Below are positions 42,785 to 53,600 of a stretch of 64,000 nt of DNA, in pieces. The notes under the pieces were generated by a model. That model worked only from the letters and a program-made list of their open reading frames with translations. It was not told the origin of the DNA and did no database searches. Each line of letters starts with the position of its first letter. Positions within the stretch are counted from its first letter, which is position 1. The translations under genes were made by a program, and so were the position numbers. The DNA is from Thermoplasmata archaeon. GTDB taxonomy: Archaea; Thermoplasmatota; Thermoplasmata; Thermoplasmatales; GCA-001856825. The DNA lies in assembly GCA_021816725.1 (NCBI GenBank), contig JAKAXD010000001.1, forward strand, positions 248,001 through 312,000. Reading direction: 5' to 3'.

Positions 42785-45700
42785 TTAACTTTTTCTTTTG
42801 CTATCCTGTTTCTGCCTTCCTCGTAGAATTACAAACGAAGTTGCCCCTATAACTGCAACAATAACAACCACAATTATCATTACATATATCAGCGGGAATG
42901 GCGTAGGAGGAGTTATTTTCTCGAGGTTGATAGAAAGAGGTGAAACCTCTGTCTGGTTTGGCAACACAGTGATGTTCTTGTAATAAGGTTGGTATCCTGC
43001 GGATGTAACCTCTATTTCATACGTACCTGGATGAACTGTTACGTTGAATACACCGTCGACTGTCGATACTGCCTGCTGATTAATGTATAGTGTAGCGTTA
43101 ATTGGGGAGATGGTTCCAGAAAGATACAGTATCTTTACTTGAGATACAAAATGTACTGTTTGGTTTATCCCAGCACCATCAACTGTTACAGTTCCAGACG
43201 CAGGCGAAATGGTGAGATTGGTAGGTGAACTAATGGAGAACGAATAAGTTCCATTTAGCTCTGCAAAAATTATGTTGGTTCCATCGGAAGATTTAACGGC
43301 TCCGTTGAGGTCCACAGACCAGTTTGTTCCTGGCGAGAGACCTGACTCAATAAAGTTGACAGAGTACAGTTCCGAGAAAGTGATAGTCTTTGTCACTGAT
43401 GAACCACTGACGATTACAGTTCCAAAAGTAGGTGAAACCAAGTATCCTGACACGTTTGAGACCTCAAATGAATAAGACCCATTAGTTTCCGTGAAGATGA
43501 TTGACGGGGAAGTGGAGGCTATTGTTCTACCTGCTAGGGTAACGGACCATGAAGAACCAGCTCGTAGACCTGTCTGAGAAAAAGTAACTTCATAGCCCGT
43601 GACCTGGGAAAATAGAATGTTTTCACTTAAAGATGAACCGTTTACAATAAAGGAGCCAGATTGGGGGTTGATCGTGTACCCGCTTATGCTTCCTATGCTG
43701 AAGGAATAGGATCCATTCGGTTCTGAGAACTGGATCGCATTGGAAGTCGATGACTTAATCGTATTCACGCCACCATAGGAAGTGATTACCTGAATACCTC
43801 CAAGCAGGTGATTTGAGAGATAAATGTCGTGGTTAACTGGGCTGTATACAGGGAAAAGGGGAGAGCCAGATACATCCAAGTTTGCAATTACAGTGTTTGT
43901 GACAGCACTTATCACTGCCAGGGAACTGAGATTTTGTTCTGCCACGTATACGTTTTTGTCATACGAATCGTACGCAATGCCCACAGGTGAAGAGCGTGAC
44001 GGTAGTCCGATTGTCGTGACTACCTTATTTGTAGAACCGTCAACAACAAGTACAGAATTGAGTGCATTGTCAGTAAAGTAGAGATAGCCGTTAGATGGGT
44101 CGAAAATTCCAAAATAAGCTGCACCCGTTATCTGCGACACTACAACGTTTGTTGCGCTGTTGATAACGAAAACGGTATCAAGTTTCGAAACGCTGTTGAA
44201 TCCGCCCACATAGACATTCCCGTTTGATGGATCAAAAACAACACCTGCAAGAGTCTCACCAGAAGAATTCAGGGAAATAGTAGATATAACTGTGTTAGTG
44301 GTGCTATTAATTACAGATACAGTGCCAGAAGCTCCATTTGCCACGTATATGTAGTTGTTTGTAGATGAATATGCAATTCCCACGGGCTCTGTTCCAACCG
44401 CAATGGTATCTATAACACTCTGGGTTGCAGTGTTAATTACCGAAACATTGTTTGAAAGCGAGTTAGCCACATATAAGTAACCATCATAGGGATCATAGAC
44501 GCTTGTCTCAGGAAGGGACCCAACTGATATTGTGGTTATTATCGTGTTGGTAAGTGGGCTAATTACAAGGATTACGCCAGGGTATTTGGTGGAAGAGGTT
44601 GAATTATACAAAATCCCTGAAGCATAAATATATCTGTTAGAGCTGTCGTAAGTTATACCGTAGACATCAACACTTTGTTTGACGGTACTTATTATTCCCA
44701 CGAGTTTACCAGAGTATGTTGAGTTGGTTAATGAAATGGACCAAGCGGTGCCTTGAGGAAGACCCGTTTCAGAGAACGTTATTCCATAGCTTTTGGCCGG
44801 TATAGCCACCGTAAAGGTTACTGTTATTGTTTCATTTGCACCTTTAATTGAAATGATACCTGCAGATGGAGAAGGTACATAACCGCTAGCATTAATCTGG
44901 TACGTGTACGTTCCATTCGGCTCTTGTATTATTAAGGAATTGTACTTGGAGTATACTGTGGAATTTGACATTGTGACTGACCATAATGTACCACTGGGAA
45001 GACCGCTTTCCAAAAAAAGGATTGAGTAGGTTACCTGAACTGGTTTGAATTTAATCGTTATGTTCTGGTCCTTGCCTGAAACGGATATAGTGCCGTTGTT
45101 AGGGACTGCGTTATAATTAGAACTTACTACAGAATATGAGTAAGTTCCATTTGGTTCGTTGAATTGAATAGTTGAATTCGAGGAGAAAGCATAGGTTCCA
45201 TTCAGATCGACATACCATAATGTCCCAACCGGTAAGCCTGATTCAGTAAATTTAACTATGAAACTAGGGGTTATAGAAATTGTAACGGACAAGGGCTTCC
45301 CTTTCACTGAAAATGATGCACTGGTACTAAGATGGGAAGTGGTTGCAACTGTATAATTATAAGTCGCGTTTGGAAGGAATGCATTCATTGTTGAAAAGGA
45401 AGACGAATTCGTGTAAGTTAGAGAGTAATTGGCCTCATTAATTGTCAGAGACCAGATATTGGATGATCTGAGTCCAACGATTGACAACGTGACTTCATAC
45501 AAAGAAGGGAAGTGGTAATCGATGGTTTTCGGAACCCCCGCAACATTTAAGGTGGAAGATGTGGAGTATAAGAATGAGTTTGCTTCCTCTAAACTGTAAT
45601 AAAAAGTTCCGTTTATAAGGAACACCGTAACATTTGAGAAAACTGAGGAAATATTAAAGAATACTTCCGAGTAACCAGTTTGGGAAGACGATGAGTAGAT

Positions 45701-47344
45701 TCCAACTCCCCAGGTGATTCCTGGATACAAGTTTGATTCTGAAAATGTGACAGGTGTTAATCCAGGGAATGTCGTTGTTAAGTTAAGTTGTGATGAAGAG
45801 ACAGTGAAAGATGAAGACGAATATACTGACTGATCAGTCTGACTCAAGATAGAGTTTATGGCTTCCTCTGCTACTGTATAATTGTATTTGCCATTTGGGA
45901 GGTATGTAGAAAGTGAAGAAGAAAGAGTTGAATTTACAAATGATACAACATTTCCTTCAGCATAAATGGTCACTCCCCATTCCAGTCCACCTCCAAGACC
46001 AGTCTCGGAGAAATTGACTCTATAAGTCTGGGGGAAATCCAGTGTCAATGATGTGTTAGAACCCGAAACATTGAACTTCCCATTCAGCAGGTTTGACCCA
46101 CTCTCACCTGCTAAGAAAGTGTAGGAACCTGTAGGGAGTTCCAGTTCTAAGGTTGACGATCTTGTATAATTTACGGACGAAACTGCGCCATTAGTTGAAT
46201 AGGCTGATACTTCCCACTCCACACCCGGGTAGTATCCTGTTCCCTTTATAACGACTCTATAGAATGTTGAGAAGGCAAGGGGAATGGTTTCGGCGTTTCC
46301 ATTCACATAGAGGTATGAAGATGTCACAAAGGATGTATTGTCTGCAATTGGCTCATAGTAGTATGCACCGTTTGGAACTTCTACACTCATCGTGCCTGTT
46401 CTGGAGGTTGCGACAAAGAAGTTCTTGAATGAGTAATGGTTTTGTGTTACACCCACTCCAACTATTTGCCACATTAGGCCTGCACTCAGTCCAGACTCTT
46501 GAAATGTGATTTCGTATACAGAAGGGATCGAGACCTGTCTTGAGACATTGTTATCTGACACCATAAATGGATACGATTCTATGACAAGAGAACCTGTTCC
46601 ATAACCGAACTCATAATAGCCATTTGGTGCTGGTGTGGAAATTGTTGTAGATGTTGAAGTTTCAGATATGATAGTTACCTTCCCATCAGGTGAATTAGAC
46701 GTTCCATAAACGCTCCATGATGACCCGGAAGCTAACCCAGTTTCTGAAAATGAAGCGGTATGTAATGTAGGGAAGGTGATAGAAACTGATTTCGCTTCAT
46801 ATACGGTGATAGCATAGGGGCCAACTAGTGTTGAAGAGGGTCCAGCATAATAATAATAAGTTCCAGACGGAATCGAAGCAGTTATAGCTGATGAAGTGGA
46901 AGAACTTGAGAACACTATGCCATAACTTTGGTGATATATCGAATTGTATAAAGGAATATCTGGAATAGCAAGCGACAGATTGGTAAATATGTCAAGTGTC
47001 CAGTTCGCGCCACTGGCTTTGTTGGAAACAGTAAATGTTACTGCATAAGTAGGCGATTCGACTGCATTAGAAGTATACTTCTTTTCATTCCTAATTGTTA
47101 AAAAAGACGTGATATTTTGGAGAGACCTTAAGGTCACTCCCGAAGGGAAATAATGCGAATTCAGCACGTTATTCATTCCTGCCAGGTGCTTATTAGAAAT
47201 ATTCGCTACTGATCTTGTTGCTTTACTCGCTATCAATTTGTTGTCAGCGATGCCTAGGACGCCAAAGGATGATGTTAGGAGTAATAGCACAACTATGATT
47301 GTCGCGAGTGCGACAATAGTTATTCGTTTACCTTTCACATTCAT
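42785..47344 (-). CDS. Large surface protein: 12 ETGL repeats, nested seven-bladed propeller, PEGA domain, C-terminal anchor
   Basis: 1519 residues. Signal peptide RITIVALATIIVVLLLLTSS is followed by repeats of about 80 residues with the pattern F-S-E-T-G-L-x2-G-x2-W-x-V near the start and E-x-N-G-T/S-Y-x-F in the middle. I count twelve. The tenth is interrupted after GTAWSISLTNSTYS by about 315 residues (885-1200) of YncE-like repeats, such as GTEPVGIAYSSTNNYIYVAN, making seven blades; the rest of the ETGL domain resumes at SNAIQFSEPNGSYSFSI. A PEGA domain (1405-1462) and a helix (FPLIYVMIIVVVIVAVIGA) with a basic tail follow. I see no Cys and many sequons. A TTAAATAT box (47359-47366) fits GTG 47338 better than ATG 47344. 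It is probably an adhesin or coat protein. Confidence 0.85.
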   Translation of the reverse strand: MNVKGKRITIVALATIIVVLLLLTSSFGVLGIADNKLIASKATRSVANISNKHLAGMNNVLNSHYFPSGVTLRSLQNITSFLTIRNEKKYTSNAVESPTYAVTFTVSNKASGANWTLDIFTNLSLAIPDIPLYNSIYHQSYGIVFSSSSTSSAITASIPSGTYYYYAGPSSTLVGPYAITVYEAKSVSITFPTLHTASFSETGLASGSSWSVYGTSNSPDGKVTIISETSTSTTISTPAPNGYYEFGYGTGSLVIESYPFMVSDNNVSRQVSIPSVYEITFQESGLSAGLMWQIVGVGVTQNHYSFKNFFVATSRTGTMSVEVPNGAYYYEPIADNTSFVTSSYLYVNGNAETIPLAFSTFYRVVIKGTGYYPGVEWEVSAYSTNGAVSSVNYTRSSTLELELPTGSYTFLAGESGSNLLNGKFNVSGSNTSLTLDFPQTYRVNFSETGLGGGLEWGVTIYAEGNVVSFVNSTLSSSLSTYLPNGKYNYTVAEEAINSILSQTDQSVYSSSSFTVSSSQLNLTTTFPGLTPVTFSESNLYPGITWGVGIYSSSSQTGYSEVFFNISSVFSNVTVFLINGTFYYSLEEANSFLYSTSSTLNVAGVPKTIDYHFPSLYEVTLSIVGLRSSNIWSLTINEANYSLTYTNSSSFSTMNAFLPNATYNYTVATTSHLSTSASFSVKGKPLSVTISITPSFIVKFTESGLPVGTLWYVDLNGTYAFSSNSTIQFNEPNGTYSYSVVSSNYNAVPNNGTISVSGKDQNITIKFKPVQVTYSILFLESGLPSGTLWSVTMSNSTVYSKYNSLIIQEPNGTYTYQINASGYVPSPSAGIISIKGANETITVTFTVAIPAKSYGITFSETGLPQGTAWSISLTNSTYSGKLVGIISTVKQSVDVYGITYDSSNRYIYASGILYNSTSSTKYPGVILVISPLTNTIITTISVGSLPETSVYDPYDGYLYVANSLSNNVSVINTATQSVIDTIAVGTEPVGIAYSSTNNYIYVANGASGTVSVINSTTNTVISTISLNSSGETLAGVVFDPSNGNVYVGGFNSVSKLDTVFVINSATNVVVSQITGAAYFGIFDPSNGYLYFTDNALNSVLVVDGSTNKVVTTIGLPSRSSPVGIAYDSYDKNVYVAEQNLSSLAVISAVTNTVIANLDVSGSPLFPVYSPVNHDIYLSNHLLGGIQVITSYGGVNTIKSSTSNAIQFSEPNGSYSFSIGSISGYTINPQSGSFIVNGSSLSENILFSQVTGYEVTFSQTGLRAGSSWSVTLAGRTIASTSPSIIFTETNGSYSFEVSNVSGYLVSPTFGTVIVSGSSVTKTITFSELYSVNFIESGLSPGTNWSVDLNGAVKSSDGTNIIFAELNGTYSFSISSPTNLTISPASGTVTVDGAGINQTVHFVSQVKILYLSGTISPINATLYINQQAVSTVDGVFNVTVHPGTYEIEVTSAGYQPYYKNITVLPNQTEVSPLSINLEKITPPTPFPLIYVMIIVVVIVAVIGATSFVILRGRQKQDSKRKS
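43740..44690 (-). repeat. Seven YncE/NHL-like propeller repeats inside the surface protein gene
   Basis: Seven units of about 43 codons, each with G-I-A/V-Y/F-D-x-x-x-x-x-x-Y-V-A-x then V-x-V-I-x-x-x-T-N-x-V-I-x-T-I. Seven is the count needed to close a propeller. The block sits within one ETGL domain rather than between two. Confidence 0.75.
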
Positions 47345-47358
47345 AGATAGCTTGTGAT

Positions 47359-47366
47359 ATATTTAA
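47359..47366 (-). promoter_or_regulatory. TATA-like box of the 1519-residue surface protein gene
   Basis: TTAAATAT on the minus strand is 24-25 nt before GTG 47338 and only 18-19 nt before ATG 47344. The 323-bp gap 47345-47667 to the divergent giant gene otherwise shows no gene, repeat or hairpin I can support; it is AT-rich and holds the two promoters. Confidence 0.45.
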
Positions 47367-47667
47367 GCTTGGTCTATTTTGAAATGTCAAAAGTCCAAAA
47401 TTAGAAATCACTGGTATTAACTCATCTTCAAGCTGCACCTGTGAAGGAATTTCATTTGTTTTGTACTATTTATTATAACGCCTTTACCAGCGAGAAAATT
47501 GTGCTCAAAGACTAGTTTTTACTTAGTTAAATAATAATCCTATCGTCTCCATTATATCCACTGGTTAAAGAGGGACTTATTGACTCTATAAAAAACAACT
47601 CCTTAAGTCTTGTCAAAACTGCTCTACATCAAATTGTTAAAGCTTCTTTTTCATTTATATGATATAA

Positions 47668-50600
47668 ATGTTTTTATATCTACTTTCATTGGGTAAACCA
47701 TTGATAAGTAGAACCTTAGCTAAGAAGTTGACAGTAGTGATAGCGGTGGCTGTAGTAGTACTTATGTTCTCTACGCCGTTTTATGGTGCATTTGGTGCTC
47801 AAAACAGTGGTATTTCTTCTCAATCTAACAAAAATCACGTGTATCTCGTTACTACAACTATAGGAAACAAGAATTATAGCTATTATGAAGATGTCCACGA
47901 TGGAAAGGTAACTAAAACCTGGCCTGCAGCATCAGCCCCATCAGGGCTCGCCAGTAACATTACAAGTCAAGAAGCACAATCCTCAGGTAGTTTGTCTCTT
48001 CCCACTGGGAATTTTTCCACTCCTTCAAATCTGCAAGTTAAAAGTGGCTCAACTGCTCAAGTTAGCGCATATTCTCAAAACCAATCTTCGAAGTCCGATC
48101 CAGGTAACACAGGGGGCTCATTTGATTTGACACAGACCTATTCTGTCAATTCAGTAACGCTATCTCCTTCATCATCAAATATGTATATTGGGCAGACACT
48201 TAATTTGAAAGGCTCGTGGACAGGAGGACAATCACCATATAATTTTGTATGGAGAGTAGCACAATCACAGCCCCTTAACTGGATTGAAAGTTACTATACT
48301 AATGCATCTCAGTTAACCACGAACACATTTGCATTTACCCCGCCTCATCCAGGTAATTTTATTATCTTCCTTTTTGTGAGTGGTAGTGGAACTGGAGTAG
48401 GAATTAATGCCAGCGCAGTGATTTCTGTCCAAGGACAACCTTTCCAGAACGGGCAACCAAATCAGGCTACACAGAACTATTTGCAAAACATGACCCTAAC
48501 GCCTACTACCACCGTAATGAGCACAGGACTCGAAATAAATTTTGCAGGAAACTGGACTGGAACATCCCCAACGTACGGCTACGCTTGGATGGTCGTTCCT
48601 AGTCAAGCAATTAATGCACCAGGTCCCGGACCTGGCCCAGGGCCAGTTCCAGGTAATTGGCAGTCATATTATCAAGGTGCAATTAACAAGATAAATACTT
48701 ATAATTTTACGTCTCAACCCTCTACAAGTTTTACTTTTAATCCCGTTTACGGTTCATATGGGATATTCTATCTTTATCTTTTTGTTATCACTAACAACGC
48801 ACAGGGTCCCGGAGGGGGGCCTGGCCCTGACCAAGATAACCAACAAAACTCTTTAGTATCTTTTGCAAAGATAATCTTACTTCCTGGAACGCCTGGTGTG
48901 TCGTCCGTTACAATGTCCCCCACATCTGTTAACTATATCACGAACAGTGGGCAGCATGGAGAATCGAATTCTGTCCCTATTGTATTCACCGCTAGCTGGA
49001 CCGGAGGAACGCCCGCTTATTCATATGTGTGGATGGTAACTGCTGGACAGCCTATCAGTGCCCCTTACATAATCCAGTTCAGTTCCTATAACACAACAAG
49101 CGGGGATTCTGCCACCTACAGCTACACTCCCCCAGATAATGGCAGATACTATGTTTATCTGTTTGTAGGCAGCTCTTCTTCGTCGGCATATGTAATGGCT
49201 GTTTCTCAGATAGATGCACACGGAGATAGGCAGCCGACGGTTAGTCAGGCCACCATTTCACAAACAACAGTGGACGCCAACATAGGGCAATCTATAGGAT
49301 TTTCAGCCAACTGGATCGGGGGGATATCCCCGTACACCTATGTGTGGTATGTGTCATCAAATTTTCCTCACTGGCAACAGGGATTCCAACCTTTTAACAA
49401 AGAAAATACCACCTCGCAGCCAAATGCACAATTCACTTTCATTCCTTCTAGTTATGGAGTCTATTACGCTTATTTGTTTATAAACAACTACGTCAATAAT
49501 CCTCCTCCGGTAGATGATGAAGACCACGACGACGGCCTTGCCTTGGTTGCAACAGCTGAAGTAATAGTCTTGCATACCTCGCTCCCCCTGACATCATCAG
49601 CTATATCTCTGTCACCAACCACTACTCTCGTTGACAACCCGATAACTGCGACAGTAGCCCCTGGTTACGGGACAGGTCCATTCACTTATTCCTGGGTTGT
49701 CACCAGCCCAGGTGGTGCTACTACTTCTACATCGAGCTATAGCACTTCAGCGGACCAGATAACGTTCAGTTCTCCTGGCACTTATAGCGTCACGGTTACA
49801 ATTACTGATGCAGCCGGAGTCTCAGCTTCACAGACGGCTACTGTCACTATAATGTCGCAACTCAGCGTATCTATCTCAGCCTCTGGTCTCACGAGCATTG
49901 ATAAGGGCCAGTCCTCTACTCTCGTCGTAACTTCACTATCTGGTGGATTTCCTTCATACATGGGTCAGTGGATAGTAGAACAGCCAGGATTTCAATCTTA
50001 TATTAATCTTGGCAGCTCCTTCCCAATAAATCCTAATGACCTTTTGACTGCATCTGTATCTACCGGAGTTCTATCAATAACTGGCACGTGGTTATTTGAA
50101 CTAGAGATCACAGACAGTTCATCCGAGGTCACTTACTCCAACAGTGTGGCTATCACAGTAAATCAACCACTTTCCGTTATTCTCTATTCATCCAGCGGCC
50201 AAACTGATGTTGGAGGCTCATTAACTTTCACGAACACGACCCAGGGAGGAACCATGCCCTTCAGCTATTCATATTCCGTTACACCTAATTCTGGTTTTAC
50301 TGAGTCAACCAATCCCGGAAATACTTTTACCTTCAATTCTCAAGGTAGTTACTCTGTTAAGCTGATAGTTACAGATGTGACAGGATCAACTGCTACCTCG
50401 ACAATCGTTATAGATGTAAACCCCGCGCCAACTATAAATGGTCAGCCGCAGTCTTACTCCATTGATCCGGCCCAGCAGTTCGGTCCACTGATATCAACTG
50501 TTGAGGGTGGCAGTGGTACCTATTCCTGGCAATGGTTTTATGTTAGTTCTGGAGGTGCCTCCTTAATAACCGGGGCAAATGGAATTGGACCAACGGCAAC

Positions 50601-53600
50601 ATTTGACCCTACTCAAGCTGGCAGTTATTACGCAGTTTTCAAAGACTCGATAGGCATTACTGTCTCGTCTAATGTGGCTCAGGTAACTGTGAATTTACAG
50701 CCCACAGTCTCCATTTCTCCCCAGGCCATCACGGTTTATTCCAGTCAGTCAGATCAGCTGACTGCAACAACAGGCGGAGGATCAGGCTCATTTGGATATT
50801 CTTGGACAATAGGGGGAAGGGCTAATAATATGGGTACAAGTTCGCAGTTTACCTTTTCGGAGAAGAAGGAAGGAATTTATACCGTCTGGCTAAATGTGAC
50901 TGATATAGGAACTACACCGAACTATGTCCTTTCACCAATTTCTATTACGATAACAGTTGTTAAAGCACCTACTGTACAAATCACACCACCTTCAGCAACA
51001 ATCGACACATCTCAGTCGCTGGTTTTGAGTGCTGTTTTATCAATACGCACCGGGGATTTTTCATACTCTTGGACAATAGGAGGAAGCTCAACAGTGGTTG
51101 GCACTTCCTCAACCTACACATTTAGCGAATCAACGTCAAATGTCTATACTGTCTGGCTCAATATCACCATCGGCAACACACACCCAGCCGAGATAGTAAC
51201 AGCAACTTCCGTTATCACGGTTGTCGCTTCCCCTTCAATATCTGAGCAGCCCCAATCCGCGACCATAGATTCTGGTCAGTCCATTGTTATCACATCAACT
51301 GTAGCCGGAGGTACAGGTTCATTTACCTGGCAATGGTACGATTCGTCTGGGCTTATATCTGGAGACTCTGGAACTACAGCAACTGCGTCTGCAATATTCT
51401 CGTCAGCCTTACAAGGAATCTACGTAACATTTACTGATACGGGCACCAGTGCAAGTCCTGAGCCCACGATAACGTCAAATACCGTTTCCGTTTCAATTAA
51501 ACCGGCACTTTCCATTACAAGTGAGCCTACGGCAGGGACAATCGATCGTGGCGAGTCGACAACGCTAACAGCGGCTGTTAGCGGCGGAACAGGTTTGTAC
51601 TCCTGGACACTCTTCACATCTTCCGATGTAAATGTGACCTATGGAACTTCTTCAACTGTAACGTATACATTCTCTCCTTCAGTCTCAGCTTCCTACTATT
51701 TCAAATTTAAGGACGTTGGAGTTACTCCTGGTGCGACCCCACCTGCAATTAAAACCACTAATACGGTCTTGATCACGGTGAATAATGCATTAGTCCCGTT
51801 GATCAATCCATCGTCTGCGAGCCTGACAGTTGGCGCTTCCCAGACATTTTCGTCCGCTACTCAAGGAGGGAGCGGTGACTATTCCTATTCCTGGACTATA
51901 GGAGGAAACTCACAGCCCGTTGGTACTGCGTCTACCTACGTATATACAGCACAGGCCCAGGGGACTCAAAAGCTCTGGCTGAACGTTACCGATTTAGGGA
52001 CTACATCTCATTACACTCTTTCCGTAACTGCGACCATACAGGTCAGCTCTGGGAGTCTAAGCGTTACTTTCACAGCAAATAACCCAGTTTCAGGAACTGG
52101 GGCCATCGATCTCGGACAGAGCGTTTCTTTGAGTTACACGCCAACAATTGCAGGTGGGAAGAGCCCATACTCCTACCAGTGGTTCCTTAACGGAACTTCC
52201 ATCAGCTATAAGGTAGGTCTGTCAGGTACCGCAGTTTCAGGAACTGCAATTACCTATTCATTTGACCCTACAGGTACAGGAACATATGTCTTCTATCTGC
52301 AAATATCGTCAAGTGATAATCAAGCTTCAATCTCCAGTGGCCTTTCAATTAAAGTATACTCGACTCCAGCCATTTCCAGTCAACCATCCTCATCAACAAT
52401 CGACACTGGCCAGACGGTAGCGTTAACAGCGACTGTCAGCGGAGGAACTGGAACATTCTTGTGGTCACTTTTAACTTCAGGCGGGACTCTTGTAACGTCC
52501 AGTACCGGAGCGGCTGCTTCCTACTCATTCAAACCTAATTCTAACAGTTCCTATTATTTCACATTTACAGACAATGGAGTGATGCCTACTGCAACATCAG
52601 TGTCACTCGTTAGCACGAATACCGTTACGGTCACCGTTTATCCTGATCCGACAGTAACTGTTCTGCCTGTCACCATAAGCAGTGGGTTAACTGCAACCCT
52701 TACTGCAACTGCTAGCGGTGGGTCCAAAATAGGGTACTCATTCAAATGGTATTCTAATCAGGGGCTTACAACTCTGCTTTACAGCGGAAATCCGTTCAGT
52801 ACGCCTGCTCTTACTGTTTCGACCACATACTACGTCACGGTATCTGACTCAACAGGTTTCGTTAGTGCCCCCGCATCCGCTATAGTGACGGTTGTAGGTT
52901 CACTTACGTCATCATCACTTACCATTTCCCCAACAAGTACAGATGTAGGAATTGCTAGCTCTGTGACAGTATCAACGGGAGCCGGTGTAGCTCCATACTC
53001 GTATACATGGACGGTTACGCTTTACCCCTCTGGATCTGCCTCAGGCGATTATACAACATCCCGTAATAAAGTCACATTCACTCAAGCAGGGGTGTACTCC
53101 GTATCCGTGACAGTCAGAGATTCCTCCGGACAATCCGCTAGCATTTCCAAGGTTATAACAGTGGACCCTGTCCCATCTATTACATTATCACCCACGTCTG
53201 CTACTATAGATGTGGGTGCATCAATAACGTTCAGCAACTCTAGTTCTGGTGGGACCTCTCCATTTACATATGGATGGGGCTACCCAACAGGAGCAGGTGT
53301 AACCCAAAACGGTAATCAGTTTACGTTTTCAAATACTGGAACTTTCACAATAAAACTTTACTTGAATGATACGGTAGGTGCAAGCGGCGTCTCGACTGCA
53401 TCAATCACGGTTAACAACCAGCCTGTCATAGTTTATTCTTCCCTTACTGTAGTGATATCCGGCGCTTCGACAATGGATACTGGAACAGCTACGAACATAG
53501 CAATAACAAGTATCAGTGGTACCGGACCATATACTGCACAATTGGAGGCAGAGGGTCCTACTTCTACTTCGTACTCCGTCGTAGCTAGTACAAACCAATT

